Below are positions 16,461-25,344 of a DNA stretch of 64,000 bases, one piece after another. Both the position numbers and the translations under genes were made by a program. Source of the stretch: Exiguobacterium chiriqhucha RW-2 (GTDB taxonomy: Bacteria > Bacillota > Bacilli > Exiguobacteriales > Exiguobacteriaceae); the NCBI RefSeq assembly GCF_000416965.1, contig NZ_ATCL01000022.1, forward strand, positions 278,452-342,451. Direction: 5' to 3'. The notes below the pieces were generated by a model. It did no database searches. It saw only the letters and a program-made list of their open reading frames with translations, and was not told where the DNA came from. Within the stretch, counting starts at the first letter, position 1; every line of letters begins with the position of its first letter.

Positions 16461-16877
16461 TTAAATTGGGAAAAACAGTCCGACCACGAAACCGAGTAAA
16501 GCCCCGACGATGACTTGGAACGGGGTATGACCGACCAGCTCATTTAAGATGGGCGTCTCGTGCTTGATTCCTTTGAAGTAGTCGTTCAACAAGCGGGCCT
16601 GGAATCCGACCGCCTGACGAACGCCGGTCGCATCGTACATGACGATCGTCGCAAAAATCAAGGCGAGCGCGAACATGCTGGAATCGAGCCCTTCGATTCG
16701 ACCGATGACGGTCGCTAAGGCGACGACGGTCGAAGAGTGGGAACTTGGCATCCCACCCGAGGCAAACATGATTTCTAATTCAAAATCTCGTGTTTTAATG
16801 AGTTCGGTTACGAGCTTGGCTGCTTGTGCGATGAACCAAGCGAGCAAGGCGGCGAGTAAAGGTTCGTTAAAGAGCAA
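16461..16877 (-). CDS. YuiD-like divergent PAP2 family membrane protein
   Basis: About 138 residues and three or four TM helices. The divergent-PAP2 (DUF212) signature is clear: ASGGMPSSHSSTVVALATVIG, IVMYDATGVRQAVGFQA, and a final LNELVGHTPFQVIVGALLG. The SSH segment holds the phosphatase-like serine and histidine. The substrate of the family is unknown. I choose the TTG at 16877, six bases after AGGAAGTG, because it aligns with the B. subtilis YuiD N terminus (ELLTNFPLLSSL against LLFNEPLLAALL). A GTG at 16886 or a longer frame to 16955 are alternatives. Confidence 0.85.
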   Translation of the reverse strand: MLFNEPLLAALLAWFIAQAAKLVTELIKTRDFELEIMFASGGMPSSHSSTVVALATVIGRIEGLDSSMFALALIFATIVMYDATGVRQAVGFQARLLNDYFKGIKHETPILNELVGHTPFQVIVGALLGFVVGLFFPI

Positions 16878-16956
16878 TCGATTCACTTCCTGTCTGACAA
16901 TGGTATCTACACTATACCCGATTCTGTCATCGGCTAGACGTAAAGTTTCTGTCAAA

Positions 16957-16994
16957 AAAACACCCCGAGCGTAGGCTCGAAGTGCTTTCTGGTC
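16957..16994 (-). terminator. Terminator of trhO
   Basis: On the minus strand GCACTTCGAGC/GCTCGGGGTGT hairpin (with wobble and mismatch) followed by seven T. Confidence 0.8.
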
Positions 16995-17002
16995 GATTTT
17001 TG

Positions 17003-17944
17003 TTACCCGACGACGCCTTCAGTCTGCTGAAGTTTGTCCGCGATATTCTCGATGATATAGCGGTTGCGTGGATGCTCCTGGCACTCTTTCGAGCATGAAC
17101 GCATTTGTTTCGGTTCACACTCTTCACAACAGAAGTGTTGGGCATTACACACCGGGTTGGCACAATTAACGTAGCGGACCGTCTTCGTTCCGCAGTGCAT
17201 GCACTCCGAAACCACGGACGGGTTGACCGTGTTGACCGGGACGTTGATGCGCTCGTCAAAGACGTAAAGCTCACCTTCCCAGTCTTCGCCTTTCGTGGCT
17301 TCGTCTTTGCCGTACATGGCGACGCCGCCTTTAAGGTGGAAAATGTTGTCGTGACCTTGGTCACGCATATATGCGGTAAATTTCTCGCAACGGACGCCTC
17401 CGGTACAGTACGTGAGTAACGTTTTCCCTTCGTAGAGGTCCTTGTTCTCTTCGAGCCAATCTGGCATGTAACGAGAAGCCTCTACATCGATTTTGATCGC
17501 GTTTTTAAAGTGACCAAGATCGTACTCGTAGTTGTTACGAACGTCGAGGATGACGACATCGTCGCGATTCATCATCTCTTTCCATTCTGCCGGTTCGAGG
17601 TATGCACCGTGCTGTTTAGGCACGTCGAACTCACCATCAAAGCGCCACGTCACAAGCTCTTTCTTATGACGGACAAAAATTTTCGAGAACGCATGCTCTT
17701 CGACTTCATCGATTTTGAACTCGATGTCGCTGAATAGCGGGTTCGCTTTCAAGTCGTTCATGTACTGCTCGGTCTGTTCCCAAGTTCCAGAGCACGTCCC
17801 GTTGATTCCTTCGGAAGAAATCAAGATGCGTCCTTTGATACCGAGGTCCTTGCAATACTTGAGGTGCTCTTGTGTGAGCGTTTCTGGGTCTTCGATATTG
17901 ACGTACTTATAGTACAGCAAGACCCGCATTGGTTTTGTTTCCAT
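17003..17944 (-). CDS. trhO: tRNA uridine(34) hydroxylase, rhodanese-like (TrhO/YceA)
   Basis: 313 residues. Family members hydroxylate U34 of tRNA to 5-hydroxyuridine with oxygen. N-terminal ferredoxin-like domain (LLYYKYVNIEDPE ... GRILISSEGINGTCSGT), a central rhodanese domain (about 130-225) with ILDVRNNYEYDLGHFKNA and the catalytic cysteine loop LTYCTGGVRCEKF, and a Cys-rich C terminus (CMHCGTK, CANPVCNAQHFCCEEC, CSKEC) that could bind zinc. Start ATG at 17944 after AGGGGAG; the longer frame upstream has no site. Monocistronic. Confidence 0.93.
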   Translation of the reverse strand: METKPMRVLLYYKYVNIEDPETLTQEHLKYCKDLGIKGRILISSEGINGTCSGTWEQTEQYMNDLKANPLFSDIEFKIDEVEEHAFSKIFVRHKKELVTWRFDGEFDVPKQHGAYLEPAEWKEMMNRDDVVILDVRNNYEYDLGHFKNAIKIDVEASRYMPDWLEENKDLYEGKTLLTYCTGGVRCEKFTAYMRDQGHDNIFHLKGGVAMYGKDEATKGEDWEGELYVFDERINVPVNTVNPSVVSECMHCGTKTVRYVNCANPVCNAQHFCCEECEPKQMRSCSKECQEHPRNRYIIENIADKLQQTEGVVG

Positions 17945-18169
17945 GTGTGTTACTCCCCTGTGTTCAGTTTTTTGCAGGAAAACGAACGTTGGGTTGTGTC
18001 GTTCGACGAACGGACTTGCCTGCAACCACAAGTCCATATTATATGATAGATATCACAGCGGAATTTCGCAAATACTTTTTATTTTTTTACGGCGGTGGGC
18101 AGGGGGATGCGTCTTCCTGAGCGAAATCGGGTAAAAAGGGAATAACGAAAGTTGAAGGTGGAAACTGAT

Positions 18170-18814
18170 ATGCTGACATCACTCCAACAATATATTTTAA
18201 ACTTGATTGAATGGCTACAAGGACTTCCGGGCGGACCTTGGGCAGGACTCGGGGCACCTTTCCTGGAAGCCATCTTTCCATTTCTCCCGCTCGTCCTCAT
18301 CATCTCGGCGAACGCAGCAACGTACGGTTTTTGGCTCGGGACGTTATTGTCGTGGGTCGGAAGCTTGCTCGGGACGATTCTTGTGTTTGCAGCTGTTCGC
18401 TACGTGTTTCGAAAGCCGATGACGCGATGGCTCGAGAGGCATAAACAAGGCGTCTATTGGCTCGAACGCATCAATCATATGAGTCCGGTCTCGCTCGGGT
18501 TTCTTTACTCGCTCCCGTTCATTCCGGTCAGTTTGATTACGTATTTACTCGCCCTCATCCAAATGCCGCTCCGGACGTTCATTATGGCGGCCGGGTTTGG
18601 GAAGTTGCTCGTCGTCTTGATTTTCTCAGTCATCGGTGACCAGTGGGAAGAGTTTATTCAAAGCCCGTTCCGATTATCGATGCTCGTCCTGTTGCTGTTC
18701 GTCCTATGGGTAATCAGCCGCGGACTTGAAGAACTGCTCAAACGGCGTGCCTTCAGAAAACGTAACGAGCAGCTGAAACGTGAACTTGAAGCGAAACGAC
18801 AAACGACCTTGTGA
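18170..18814 (+). CDS. TVP38/TMEM64-family membrane protein
   Basis: 214 residues with five or six TM helices. The central VTT (SNARE-associated Golgi protein) domain is seen in GAPFLEAIFPFLPLVLIISANAATYG, GSLLGTILVFAAVRYVFRK and GFLYSLPFIPVSLITYLLALIQMPLRTF, and a basic coiled tail (RRAFRKRNEQLKRELEAKRQ) follows the last helix. DedA/TVP38 relatives include lipid carrier flippases and scramblases; the role here is unknown. Start ATG at 18170, nine bases after GAAGGTGG. Confidence 0.82.
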   Translation: MLTSLQQYILNLIEWLQGLPGGPWAGLGAPFLEAIFPFLPLVLIISANAATYGFWLGTLLSWVGSLLGTILVFAAVRYVFRKPMTRWLERHKQGVYWLERINHMSPVSLGFLYSLPFIPVSLITYLLALIQMPLRTFIMAAGFGKLLVVLIFSVIGDQWEEFIQSPFRLSMLVLLLFVLWVISRGLEELLKRRAFRKRNEQLKRELEAKRQTTL

Positions 18815-18840
18815 AGCGACTGCTTCACAAGGTCGTTTTC
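18801..18840. terminator. Bidirectional terminator
   Basis: AACGACCTTGTGAAGC/GCTTCACAAGGTCGTT hairpin, including the TVP38 stop codon, shared with the convergent NhaC-family gene. Confidence 0.85.
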
Positions 18841-18841
18841 G

Positions 18842-20143
18842 TTAAGCGCGTTTTTTGAAACGCGGGAAGTTAAAGGCGATGGCCAATCCTCCGCAAATGA
18901 ACAACAAGAACGGATAGAACATATACGGCACGAGCGCCGGCGACGCTGTGTTCGTCAGTTCGGCCGCAATGAGAAGCTGTGCCCCGTAAGGCAACAGACC
19001 TTGGACCCCACACGAGAAGATATCGAGTACACTCGCAGACTTTTTACGTTCGATGTCATAATCGTCGGCGATGTTCGCAGCGAGCGGACCAGCCACGAGA
19101 ATCGAAATCGTGTTGTTCGCCGTCGCGACGTTTGTCGCACTGACGAGCCCGGCGATGCTCCACTCCGCGCCGGCCCGTCTTTTAATTCGGGACGTGAGCG
19201 CGTCACGCAAGTACGTGAGTCCGCCGTTATGCGAGATGAGTCCGACGAGCCCACCCATGAGCAATGTCAGGAGTGAAATCTCGGCCATGCCCATCATGCC
19301 GTCCGCCATGGCGGTGACGTACGTGGTAACGGCTAGACTGCCATCCAATAGACCGATGATGCCGGTCAGGGCGATGCCGCCGAGCAAGACAAGGATGACG
19401 TTCATTCCCGTCAAAGCGAGCACGATAACCGCTAGATACGGAATCAACTTATACCATTCAAACGCCGCCGGCTCGATGGTCGATTCTCCGCTCGATAGGG
19501 CAGCGAGTAAAATCGTTGTGATGACGGCTGCCGGCAAGACGATCCAAAAGTTGGTCCGGAACTTGTCGCGCATGTTCGTCCGCTGGGTGCGGACGGCTGC
19601 AATCGTCGTGTCCGAAATGAACGACAAGTTATCCCCGAACATGGCACCCCCGACGACGGCTGCCGCCGCGATAGCGATATTGACGCCGCTCTCCTCATGG
19701 ATGCCGAGAGCGATCGGCGCCAGTGCGGCGATCGTCCCGGTCGACGTACCCATCGCCATCGAGATGAAGGCTGCGATGACGAATAGGCCGCTCAATAGGA
19801 GCGAGGGCGGTAGTAACGTCAATGCCGCATTGACGGTCGCGTCAATCGCACCGATTGCTTCGGCGACGCTTGAAAACGCACCGGCGAGCAAGAAGATGAA
19901 CACCATGATGAGGATGCTCGGGTTCCCGGCACCTTGGGCGACGCGTTCGACCGTCTGGGTGACGCTCCCTTTCGTCATCATCGCCGCGACAATGACGGCA
20001 ATCAAGGCCGCGATCAAGACGGGAAATTTATAAAAGTCGTCATAATAGATGCCTGCCCCGATAAAGAAGACGAGGAAGACGAGTAAGGGCAAGAGCGCCC
20101 ATTTGTTAGCTGTTGGTTGTTCCAATCGATTCACCTCATTCAT
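18842..20143 (-). CDS. NhaC-family transporter under SAM-I riboswitch (candidate methionine transporter)
   Basis: 433 residues, about 11-12 TM helices, NhaC/Na_H_antiporter family: AMGTSTGTIAALAPIALGI, GGAMFGDNLSFISDTTIAA, SHNGGLTYLRDAL and the C-terminal FSCGVQGLLPYGAQLLIAAEL. Standard annotation would be Na+/H+ antiporter. However, a full SAM-I riboswitch precedes it. S-box-controlled NhaC-like proteins have been proposed in comparative-genomic work to be methionine transporters (MetT), so import of methionine or a related sulfur compound is the better guess. Start ATG at 20143. Sole gene of the transcript. Confidence 0.88.
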   Translation of the reverse strand: MNEVNRLEQPTANKWALLPLLVFLVFFIGAGIYYDDFYKFPVLIAALIAVIVAAMMTKGSVTQTVERVAQGAGNPSILIMVFIFLLAGAFSSVAEAIGAIDATVNAALTLLPPSLLLSGLFVIAAFISMAMGTSTGTIAALAPIALGIHEESGVNIAIAAAAVVGGAMFGDNLSFISDTTIAAVRTQRTNMRDKFRTNFWIVLPAAVITTILLAALSSGESTIEPAAFEWYKLIPYLAVIVLALTGMNVILVLLGGIALTGIIGLLDGSLAVTTYVTAMADGMMGMAEISLLTLLMGGLVGLISHNGGLTYLRDALTSRIKRRAGAEWSIAGLVSATNVATANNTISILVAGPLAANIADDYDIERKKSASVLDIFSCGVQGLLPYGAQLLIAAELTNTASPALVPYMFYPFLLFICGGLAIAFNFPRFKKRA

Positions 20144-20150
20144 TAAAATA

Positions 20151-20184
20151 AAAAGAGAGCCTTCTGAAAAAAGGCTCTCTCGAC
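20151..20184 (-). terminator. Riboswitch terminator
   Basis: On the minus strand AGAGAGCCTT/AAGGCTCTCT hairpin followed by TTTTTATTT, between the SAM-I aptamer and the start codon. It is the OFF state of the switch. Confidence 0.88.
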
Positions 20185-20189
20185 AAGAA

Positions 20190-20296
20190 ACACTTTTTTC
20201 ATCTTTCGAGCAGACCGCTCGCTGGATTTGGCACAGGTTACCCGCTGCCGAGACGTCATCGGGCCAGTCCCTCAGTCTCTCTTGATAAAAAAGTTG
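20190..20296 (-). promoter_or_regulatory. SAM-I (S-box) riboswitch aptamer
   Basis: Reading the minus strand: P1 5' arm ACTTTTTTATC, conserved ATCAAGAGAGACTGAGGG, ACTGGCCCGATGA, the P3/P4 part CTCGGCAGCGGGTAACC, TGTGCCAAATCCAGC, the P4 hairpin GAGCGGTCTGCTC, then GAAAGATG and the P1 3' arm. This is the canonical S-box order. High SAM should favour the terminator and shut off the NhaC-family gene. A candidate promoter, TTGACA-17-TACGTT, lies upstream at 20325-20353 (minus strand). Confidence 0.95.
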
Positions 20297-20360
20297 TGAT
20301 ATTTAGTTATAAGACACGTTCCCTAACGTACCTGTTTCAAATCTGCTTGTCAATAGCAAA

Positions 20361-20383
20361 CCCCCACGCGATGAACGTGGGGG
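20361..20383 (-). terminator. Weak terminator of diguanylate cyclase gene
   Basis: CCCCCACG/CGTGGGGG hairpin just after the stop; only TTTG follows on the minus strand. Confidence 0.5.
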
Positions 20384-20387
20384 CGAG

Positions 20388-22067
20388 TCAGGTCGTTAAG
20401 AAATTATAATGGGCGACGCGGTTGCGACCGGCGTATTTCCCGCCGACGTAGAGCGCGCGGTCGGCGTTACGAATCGTATCGTCAAGACGTTTGTCGCCGA
20501 ACGACTGAATCGTATCGACACCGATTGAAGCGGTGACGGGTATATCGATTCCGTCGACGTGGAACGGTTTGTTCTCGATTTGTTGGCGGATGCGCTCGGC
20601 GATCTCGACGGCGGCCTCAACATCACAACGGTTTAAGAGCAAGATGAACTCTTCACCGCCGTAACGGGCGGCAAAGTCTTCGGTGCGGAGCACTTGACGA
20701 ATGCGGCGACCGAATTCTTGGAGCACACTGTCTCCGACTTGGTGACCGTGCGTGTCATTGATTTTTTTGAAGAAGTCGATATCGAGCATCGCGACGGAAA
20801 TCGGATACATCGAGCCGTCCGAGATCTGTTGAATCCCGTATTCATAAAAAGCCCGCGCATTGGCAAGCAGCGTCAAGCTGTCCGTCCGGCTCTCGGTATA
20901 GAGGCGGTCGCGTTCATGACAACGACTGATCGTCCGATTGAACGACTTGAGCAGTTTGACAATCTCGCGTTGAATGATGGGCGGATAGCCATAGACGTGC
21001 TCGCCCGTCATCACAATCCACGTGCGGATTCCTTCGATTTCCTCGGAACGGACCGAGATGAAGCTATGATAGTCTTCATTAAATTCGTTCGACAGCGGGG
21101 CGTCCCATTCGAAGCGCATCTCGTACTCGACCGAGGCTTCGTTCGGATAGGTTGCATCGAGTAATTCAAAGACGACATGGCGATCGATCGGCTGGCGCGT
21201 CTTCAAATCAAAGTAAAGTGTGCGATCAAACAGTTTGAACTCGACGTACCCTTCATCGTACTCGTTGAGTCGCTCACATTGACTGAGGAACACTTCGATG
21301 GCTTGTGCCTCGCTTTGCGATAGCGATACGGCTTCTTTTGCTTCATCATATTGTTCAATCAACGATTTGAAGGCGTCTTGTCGACCTTTTTGAATGATGA
21401 GTCGCTTAATAAAGAACGTGAGTGCGGCGGCGATACTGCTGACGACGAGCAAGTTCGTCTCTCGGAAGAGCGAGGCCGCCAAAATGAAGACGAGACTGAC
21501 GATATACGTGTAAAACGCGATGCTTAAAAAGTCGCGGACCGGGATGTCGACGCGGAACCACCAGCCGACTTGATACTTTTGGACGACCGTGTTTAAAATG
21601 ATGGCAATAATCAAACCGGCAAGCGGAAGGAACGAGTCTTGGGAATAGAATCCGAGACCGGTCACACCACCAAGTGCCAAGTAGACACTGGCCGGGATGG
21701 CGATTTCCAAAAATGATGTGATGGCATTCCACGGATACGTAAAACGGAACCGTCGAAGCGCGACGCGCGGTTTCAAGTTGACGAACTGGAAGACGAGTAG
21801 TCCAATCTGATTGACGAACAGCGCTGTCTCAAAATCAAAGAATAAAAAAATAATTAAGACGATACTTTCTGAAAAGGTAAAGTAGACGCCTTTCCGTTCA
21901 ATGGAGTCCATTTGAAAAATAATGACGAGCAACGCGATCAAGATGAACGGTAACGGCTCGATGGCCGGCATGTTCAATACGCCTGTAGCGAACAAGATGA
22001 GCGTCAAACCGAATAGCATACTCCAAATACTCCAACCAAGGACGGACATCTTGCGGAAATGGTTCAT
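20388..22067 (-). CDS. Membrane diguanylate cyclase (GGDEF)
   Basis: 559 residues. The N-terminal half holds about eight TM helices up to residue 215 (MASE-like sensor; type not assigned), followed by a linker and a middle region (about 245-370) of unknown fold, possibly sensory. The C-terminal GGDEF domain (about 395-555) has the active motif RYGGEEF and an I-site RTED five residues before it, so c-di-GMP synthesis with product inhibition is expected. No EAL domain. Start ATG at 22067 after AGGAGGG. Nearby c-di-GMP-related gene: yajQ at 24.8 kb. Confidence 0.92.
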   Translation of the reverse strand: MNHFRKMSVLGWSIWSMLFGLTLILFATGVLNMPAIEPLPFILIALLVIIFQMDSIERKGVYFTFSESIVLIIFLFFDFETALFVNQIGLLVFQFVNLKPRVALRRFRFTYPWNAITSFLEIAIPASVYLALGGVTGLGFYSQDSFLPLAGLIIAIILNTVVQKYQVGWWFRVDIPVRDFLSIAFYTYIVSLVFILAASLFRETNLLVVSSIAAALTFFIKRLIIQKGRQDAFKSLIEQYDEAKEAVSLSQSEAQAIEVFLSQCERLNEYDEGYVEFKLFDRTLYFDLKTRQPIDRHVVFELLDATYPNEASVEYEMRFEWDAPLSNEFNEDYHSFISVRSEEIEGIRTWIVMTGEHVYGYPPIIQREIVKLLKSFNRTISRCHERDRLYTESRTDSLTLLANARAFYEYGIQQISDGSMYPISVAMLDIDFFKKINDTHGHQVGDSVLQEFGRRIRQVLRTEDFAARYGGEEFILLLNRCDVEAAVEIAERIRQQIENKPFHVDGIDIPVTASIGVDTIQSFGDKRLDDTIRNADRALYVGGKYAGRNRVAHYNFLTT

Positions 22068-22168
22068 GGTTCCCTCCTATGTGGGAAAAATTCAATTATG
22101 TATGGTAGGAGATTCGGCACAATCACGCCTGAGTCCTGCCTATCCATCATAATGGCGGAATTCTAGCA

Positions 22169-22197
22169 TTGAGTCTATATGAAATATCCTCTATAAT
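22169..22197 (+). promoter_or_regulatory. Promoter of the argS T-box transcript
   Basis: TTGAGT, 17-base spacer, TATAAT; start expected near 22204, directly before the T-box leader. Confidence 0.7.
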
Positions 22198-22209
22198 GAA
22201 ATTGCTTTT

Positions 22210-22459
22210 CAACCACATAGACGAAAGTCGATGAAAAAGAGAGTAACGATCGTTCCGTCAACAAAGCGACCTAGGGATTGGTGAGAGCCTAGGCTGACAA
22301 ACATCGCGAAACGCACTTTTGAGATGCTATCCGAACTTGAGTAGGCGTAGCCGGGGGACCCCCGTTATCACCGATAAAGCGGTCTGCGTCAAGCAGGCAA
22401 GAAGAGTGGTACCGCGGGCCATCCCGTCTCTTTGCATCTGTGCAAAGGGCGTTTTTTTT
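22210..22459 (+). promoter_or_regulatory. T-box leader of argS (arginine specifier)
   Basis: Stem I runs from about 22233 with the AGTA motif (22242-22245) and a distal loop GGGATTGGTGAGAGCC, returning at ACGCACTTTT near 22320. The 3' side of the specifier loop reads CGAAACGCA, so the specifier is CGC (22312-22314) or CGA, both Arg codons. The T-box core AGAGTGGTACCGCGGG is at 22403-22418. The terminator CGTCTCTTTGCA/TGCAAAGGGCG plus seven T is at 22425-22458. Uncharged tRNA-Arg should allow read-through into argS. TGGT implies an A discriminator base in that tRNA. Confidence 0.93.
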
Positions 22460-22486
22460 ATGAACAAATGATAAGGAGGAATTAGA

Positions 22487-24169
22487 ATGAGTTATGAACG
22501 CAAATATGCGGAAGCCTTGTCCCGTGTCATCGGGGACGAGTTGACGCTCGACCAGATTGAAGCATTGATTGAAAAACCGAAACATGAGGCACACGGGGAC
22601 CTTGCTTTCCCGTGTTTCCAACTTGCGAAAGCCTATCGTAAAGCACCGGTCATGATCGCGACGGATATCGCGAACGACTTGAACGACGAGTTGTTCACGA
22701 AAGTCGAGGCGGCCGGCCCGTATGTGAACGTCTTCTTGAGCCGTGACGTCGTCTCACAAGAAATCATCAACACGGTGCTCGATGAACAAGCGGACTATGC
22801 GACGCATGCGACACGCAACGAGACAATCGTCACCGATTTCTCGTCACCGAACATCGCCAAACCGTTCTCGATGGGACACCTTCGTTCAACGGTGATCGGG
22901 AATGCCATCAACCAAATCGCCCGTAAAAACGGCTATGACGTCGTCGGCATCAACCACCTCGGGGATTGGGGCACACAGTTCGGTAAACTGATGGTCGCCT
23001 ATAAAAAATGGGGCGACGAGGAAGCGGTCCGGGCACATCCGATTGCTGAGCTCTTGAAGCTTTACGTCCATTTCCACGAAGAAGCGAAGACACAACCGGA
23101 ACTTGAGGACGAAGGCCGTGCGTGGTTCAAGAAACTCGAAGACGGCAACGAGGAAGCGACTGAGCTTTGGACGTGGTTCCGCGAAGAATCACTCAAAGAG
23201 TTCCAAAAAGTATATGACCTCCTCGGTGTCGAATTCGACAGCTTTAACGGGGAAGCGTTCTATAACGACAAGATGGACCGCGTCGTCGCCATGCTCGAAG
23301 AGAAAAACCTTCTCGTCGAAAGTGAAGGGGCGATGGTCGTCTCACTCGAGGACGAGAACTTGCCACCATGCTTGATTAAAAAGAAAGACGGCGCGACGCT
23401 TTATGCGACACGCGACTTGGCAGCTGCCGTCTATCGTCATGAGACGTACAACTTCGTCCAGGCGAACTACGTCGTCGGCGGCGAGCAGGCGCTTCACTTC
23501 AAACAACTGTTCTCAGTCCTGCGCAAGCTCGGCTATGACTTCGTCGATGGCATGCATCACGTGCCGTTCGGCTTGATTTTGCAAGAAGGGAAGAAGATGT
23601 CGACACGTAAAGGTCGCATCGTCTTGCTCGAGGAAGTGCTCAAAGAAGCAATCGAGAAAGCACAAGCGAACATCGCTCAGAAGAACCCGGAACTTGCGAA
23701 CGCGGACGACGTGGCACGCATGGTCGGTGTCGGCGCGGTCATCTTCCACGATTTGAAGAATGAACGCATCAACAACATCGAGTTCGACCTCGATAGCATG
23801 CTCAAATTCGAAGGCGAGACGGGCCCGTACGTGCAGTACACGAACGCGCGTGCGAACTCGCTCCTTCGTAAAGGCAACTATGACGGCTCGACGTTCACTG
23901 GCGCAAACGACGACCACACGTGGGGCGTCGTGACGATGCTCAACGCGTTCCCACACGTCATCACACGTGCCCACGAACGCCGCGAACCATCGATCATTAG
24001 CCGTTACGTGCTCGATTTGGCGCAAGCGTTCAACAAGTATTACGGTCATGTCCGTGTCCTTGAAGAAGATGCAGGCAAACAATCACGTCTCGCCCTCGTC
24101 AAAGCGGTGACGATCGTATTGACGGAAGGACTCCGTTTGATCGGTGTTCAAGCTCCAGAAGAAATGTAA
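22487..24169 (+). CDS. argS: Arginyl-tRNA synthetase
   Basis: Class I synthetase charging tRNA-Arg, 560 residues. The Arg-tRNA N-terminal domain (Add1) covers about 1-85 with GDLAFPCFQLAKAYRKAP. The catalytic core has the HIGH-type motif SSPNIAKPFSMGHLRSTVIG, NHLGDWGTQFGKL, and the KMSTRKG loop. The C-terminal anticodon-binding DALR domain includes FEGETGPYVQYTNARANSLLRK. Ribosome binding site AAGGAGG. Expressed through the T-box leader upstream; ends at a shared terminator. Confidence 0.98.
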   Translation: MSYERKYAEALSRVIGDELTLDQIEALIEKPKHEAHGDLAFPCFQLAKAYRKAPVMIATDIANDLNDELFTKVEAAGPYVNVFLSRDVVSQEIINTVLDEQADYATHATRNETIVTDFSSPNIAKPFSMGHLRSTVIGNAINQIARKNGYDVVGINHLGDWGTQFGKLMVAYKKWGDEEAVRAHPIAELLKLYVHFHEEAKTQPELEDEGRAWFKKLEDGNEEATELWTWFREESLKEFQKVYDLLGVEFDSFNGEAFYNDKMDRVVAMLEEKNLLVESEGAMVVSLEDENLPPCLIKKKDGATLYATRDLAAAVYRHETYNFVQANYVVGGEQALHFKQLFSVLRKLGYDFVDGMHHVPFGLILQEGKKMSTRKGRIVLLEEVLKEAIEKAQANIAQKNPELANADDVARMVGVGAVIFHDLKNERINNIEFDLDSMLKFEGETGPYVQYTNARANSLLRKGNYDGSTFTGANDDHTWGVVTMLNAFPHVITRAHERREPSIISRYVLDLAQAFNKYYGHVRVLEEDAGKQSRLALVKAVTIVLTEGLRLIGVQAPEEM

Positions 24170-24173
24170 GGAC

Positions 24174-24207
24174 GACAAAAGGGACCCGTTTCGTGGGGTC
24201 CCTTCTC
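24174..24207. terminator. Bidirectional terminator
   Basis: AAAAGGGACCC/GGGGTCCCTTCT hairpin between argS and the convergent phosphoesterase gene. Confidence 0.8.
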
Positions 24208-24786
24208 TTATGCTTTCATCCGCGTGACGGTCCGAGTTTTCGTGTCATACAGACACCACTCCCGGTCGAAGATGACGGCGCCGACGTTGATGACGTAACG
24301 TTTTTTCTTTAGGACGAACGGCTGTCCGATTTCCCAGGGAATCGAGCGGCCTTTCCGGTAAATCCCCGGAATATGGCTGTGTCCGATAAAGACGAGCGGA
24401 TACTTCCCTTTCTCGACAAGCGGTTCCCAGTCCGGACTCCATTTTACTTGGTGTCCATGCAAGAATAGCGCCTCATCGAGCGTCGTCTGCTCCGGTAATA
24501 AGGCGATTCGTGTCTTGACCGGATGCGACACCACGAGCACTTCGTCAATCCGCTCTTCTTGATTGCCGCGCAGACTTGGGAAGGTGAGGAGCGCCTCGTA
24601 GTCAGGGTCGTACGTCACGACATCGGACACTTCATGGAAGCGCTCGTTGCGCCGTTTCTTACCGATATGACACTCGTACAGATCGCCGAGGCAAAGGATG
24701 TGCTCCGTCTCGCGGCGGACCGACTCGAGCACGGCTTTCAAATCATCAAACGAACCATGTGGGTCACTGATGATGGCGAGTTTCAT
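24208..24786 (-). CDS. Calcineurin-like metallophosphoesterase (YfcE/MJ0936 type)
   Basis: 192 residues, cytoplasmic. All five metal-binding blocks of the family are visible: [30 protein letters not shown] and FIGHSHIPG, followed by a C-terminal beta segment NVGAVIF. Members are Mn-dependent phosphodiesterases or phosphatases with poorly known substrates. Its ATG overlaps the stop of yajQ by four bases, so the two form an operon with yajQ first. Confidence 0.85.
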   Translation of the reverse strand: MKLAIISDPHGSFDDLKAVLESVRRETEHILCLGDLYECHIGKKRRNERFHEVSDVVTYDPDYEALLTFPSLRGNQEERIDEVLVVSHPVKTRIALLPEQTTLDEALFLHGHQVKWSPDWEPLVEKGKYPLVFIGHSHIPGIYRKGRSIPWEIGQPFVLKKKRYVINVGAVIFDREWCLYDTKTRTVTRMKA

Positions 24787-25274
24787 CGGTAGTTTGTGAA
24801 TTGGGCATCGACGGACAATTCGAGCTCACGGACGAGCTGCATGACGGCTTGAAGGTCATCGCGCGACTTGGCTGTCACACGGATTTGATCGTCTTGAATT
24901 TGTGACTTCACTTTCAGTTTTGATTCTTTGATGGCGTTGTTAATTTTTTTCGCATCGTCTTTATCGATACCGCTCTTCAATTTGACGCGTTGACGCACTG
25001 TGCCGCCGAGCGCACGTTCCACTTTTTGATAATCAAGGTTTTTCGTCGGTACGCCACGTTTAATCAATTTCGTGATCATGACGTCTTTCAATTGCTCGAG
25101 TTTATAGTCGTCATCTGAGACGAGGACGAGGTCGCCGTTATCAAGTGACATCTCACTCTTCGAACCTTTAAAGTCGTAACGGTTCAAAATTTCTTTCTCG
25201 GCGATTTGAATCGCGTTCTTCACTTCTTCGAGGTTCATTTCTGACACAATATCAAAAGAATTGTCTTTTGCCAT
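24783..25274 (-). CDS. yajQ: YajQ-family nucleotide-binding protein
   Basis: 163 residues with the typical start [42 protein letters not shown]-type motif and [39 protein letters not shown] C-terminal repeat (two ferredoxin-like units). Some members (Xanthomonas, Pseudomonas) bind c-di-GMP and regulate transcription; others bind nucleotides or RNA. Whether it acts with the diguanylate cyclase three genes away is speculation. Coupled to the downstream phosphoesterase. Confidence 0.93.
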   Translation of the reverse strand: MAKDNSFDIVSEMNLEEVKNAIQIAEKEILNRYDFKGSKSEMSLDNGDLVLVSDDDYKLEQLKDVMITKLIKRGVPTKNLDYQKVERALGGTVRQRVKLKSGIDKDDAKKINNAIKESKLKVKSQIQDDQIRVTAKSRDDLQAVMQLVRELELSVDAQFTNYR

Positions 25275-25344
25275 GTTTCATCCATCCTTTACAAGGGTTT
25301 TGTTATAATGATAGCAGATTTGAAGTAGTGAAGGAGTGAAAGAG

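Noticed and set aside
19071..20033. 320-codon open frame opposite the NhaC-family gene
   Set aside because: Shadow frame caused by codon bias; low-complexity Ala/Ser/Thr/Met composition, no ribosome binding site, and the opposite strand encodes a clear transporter.
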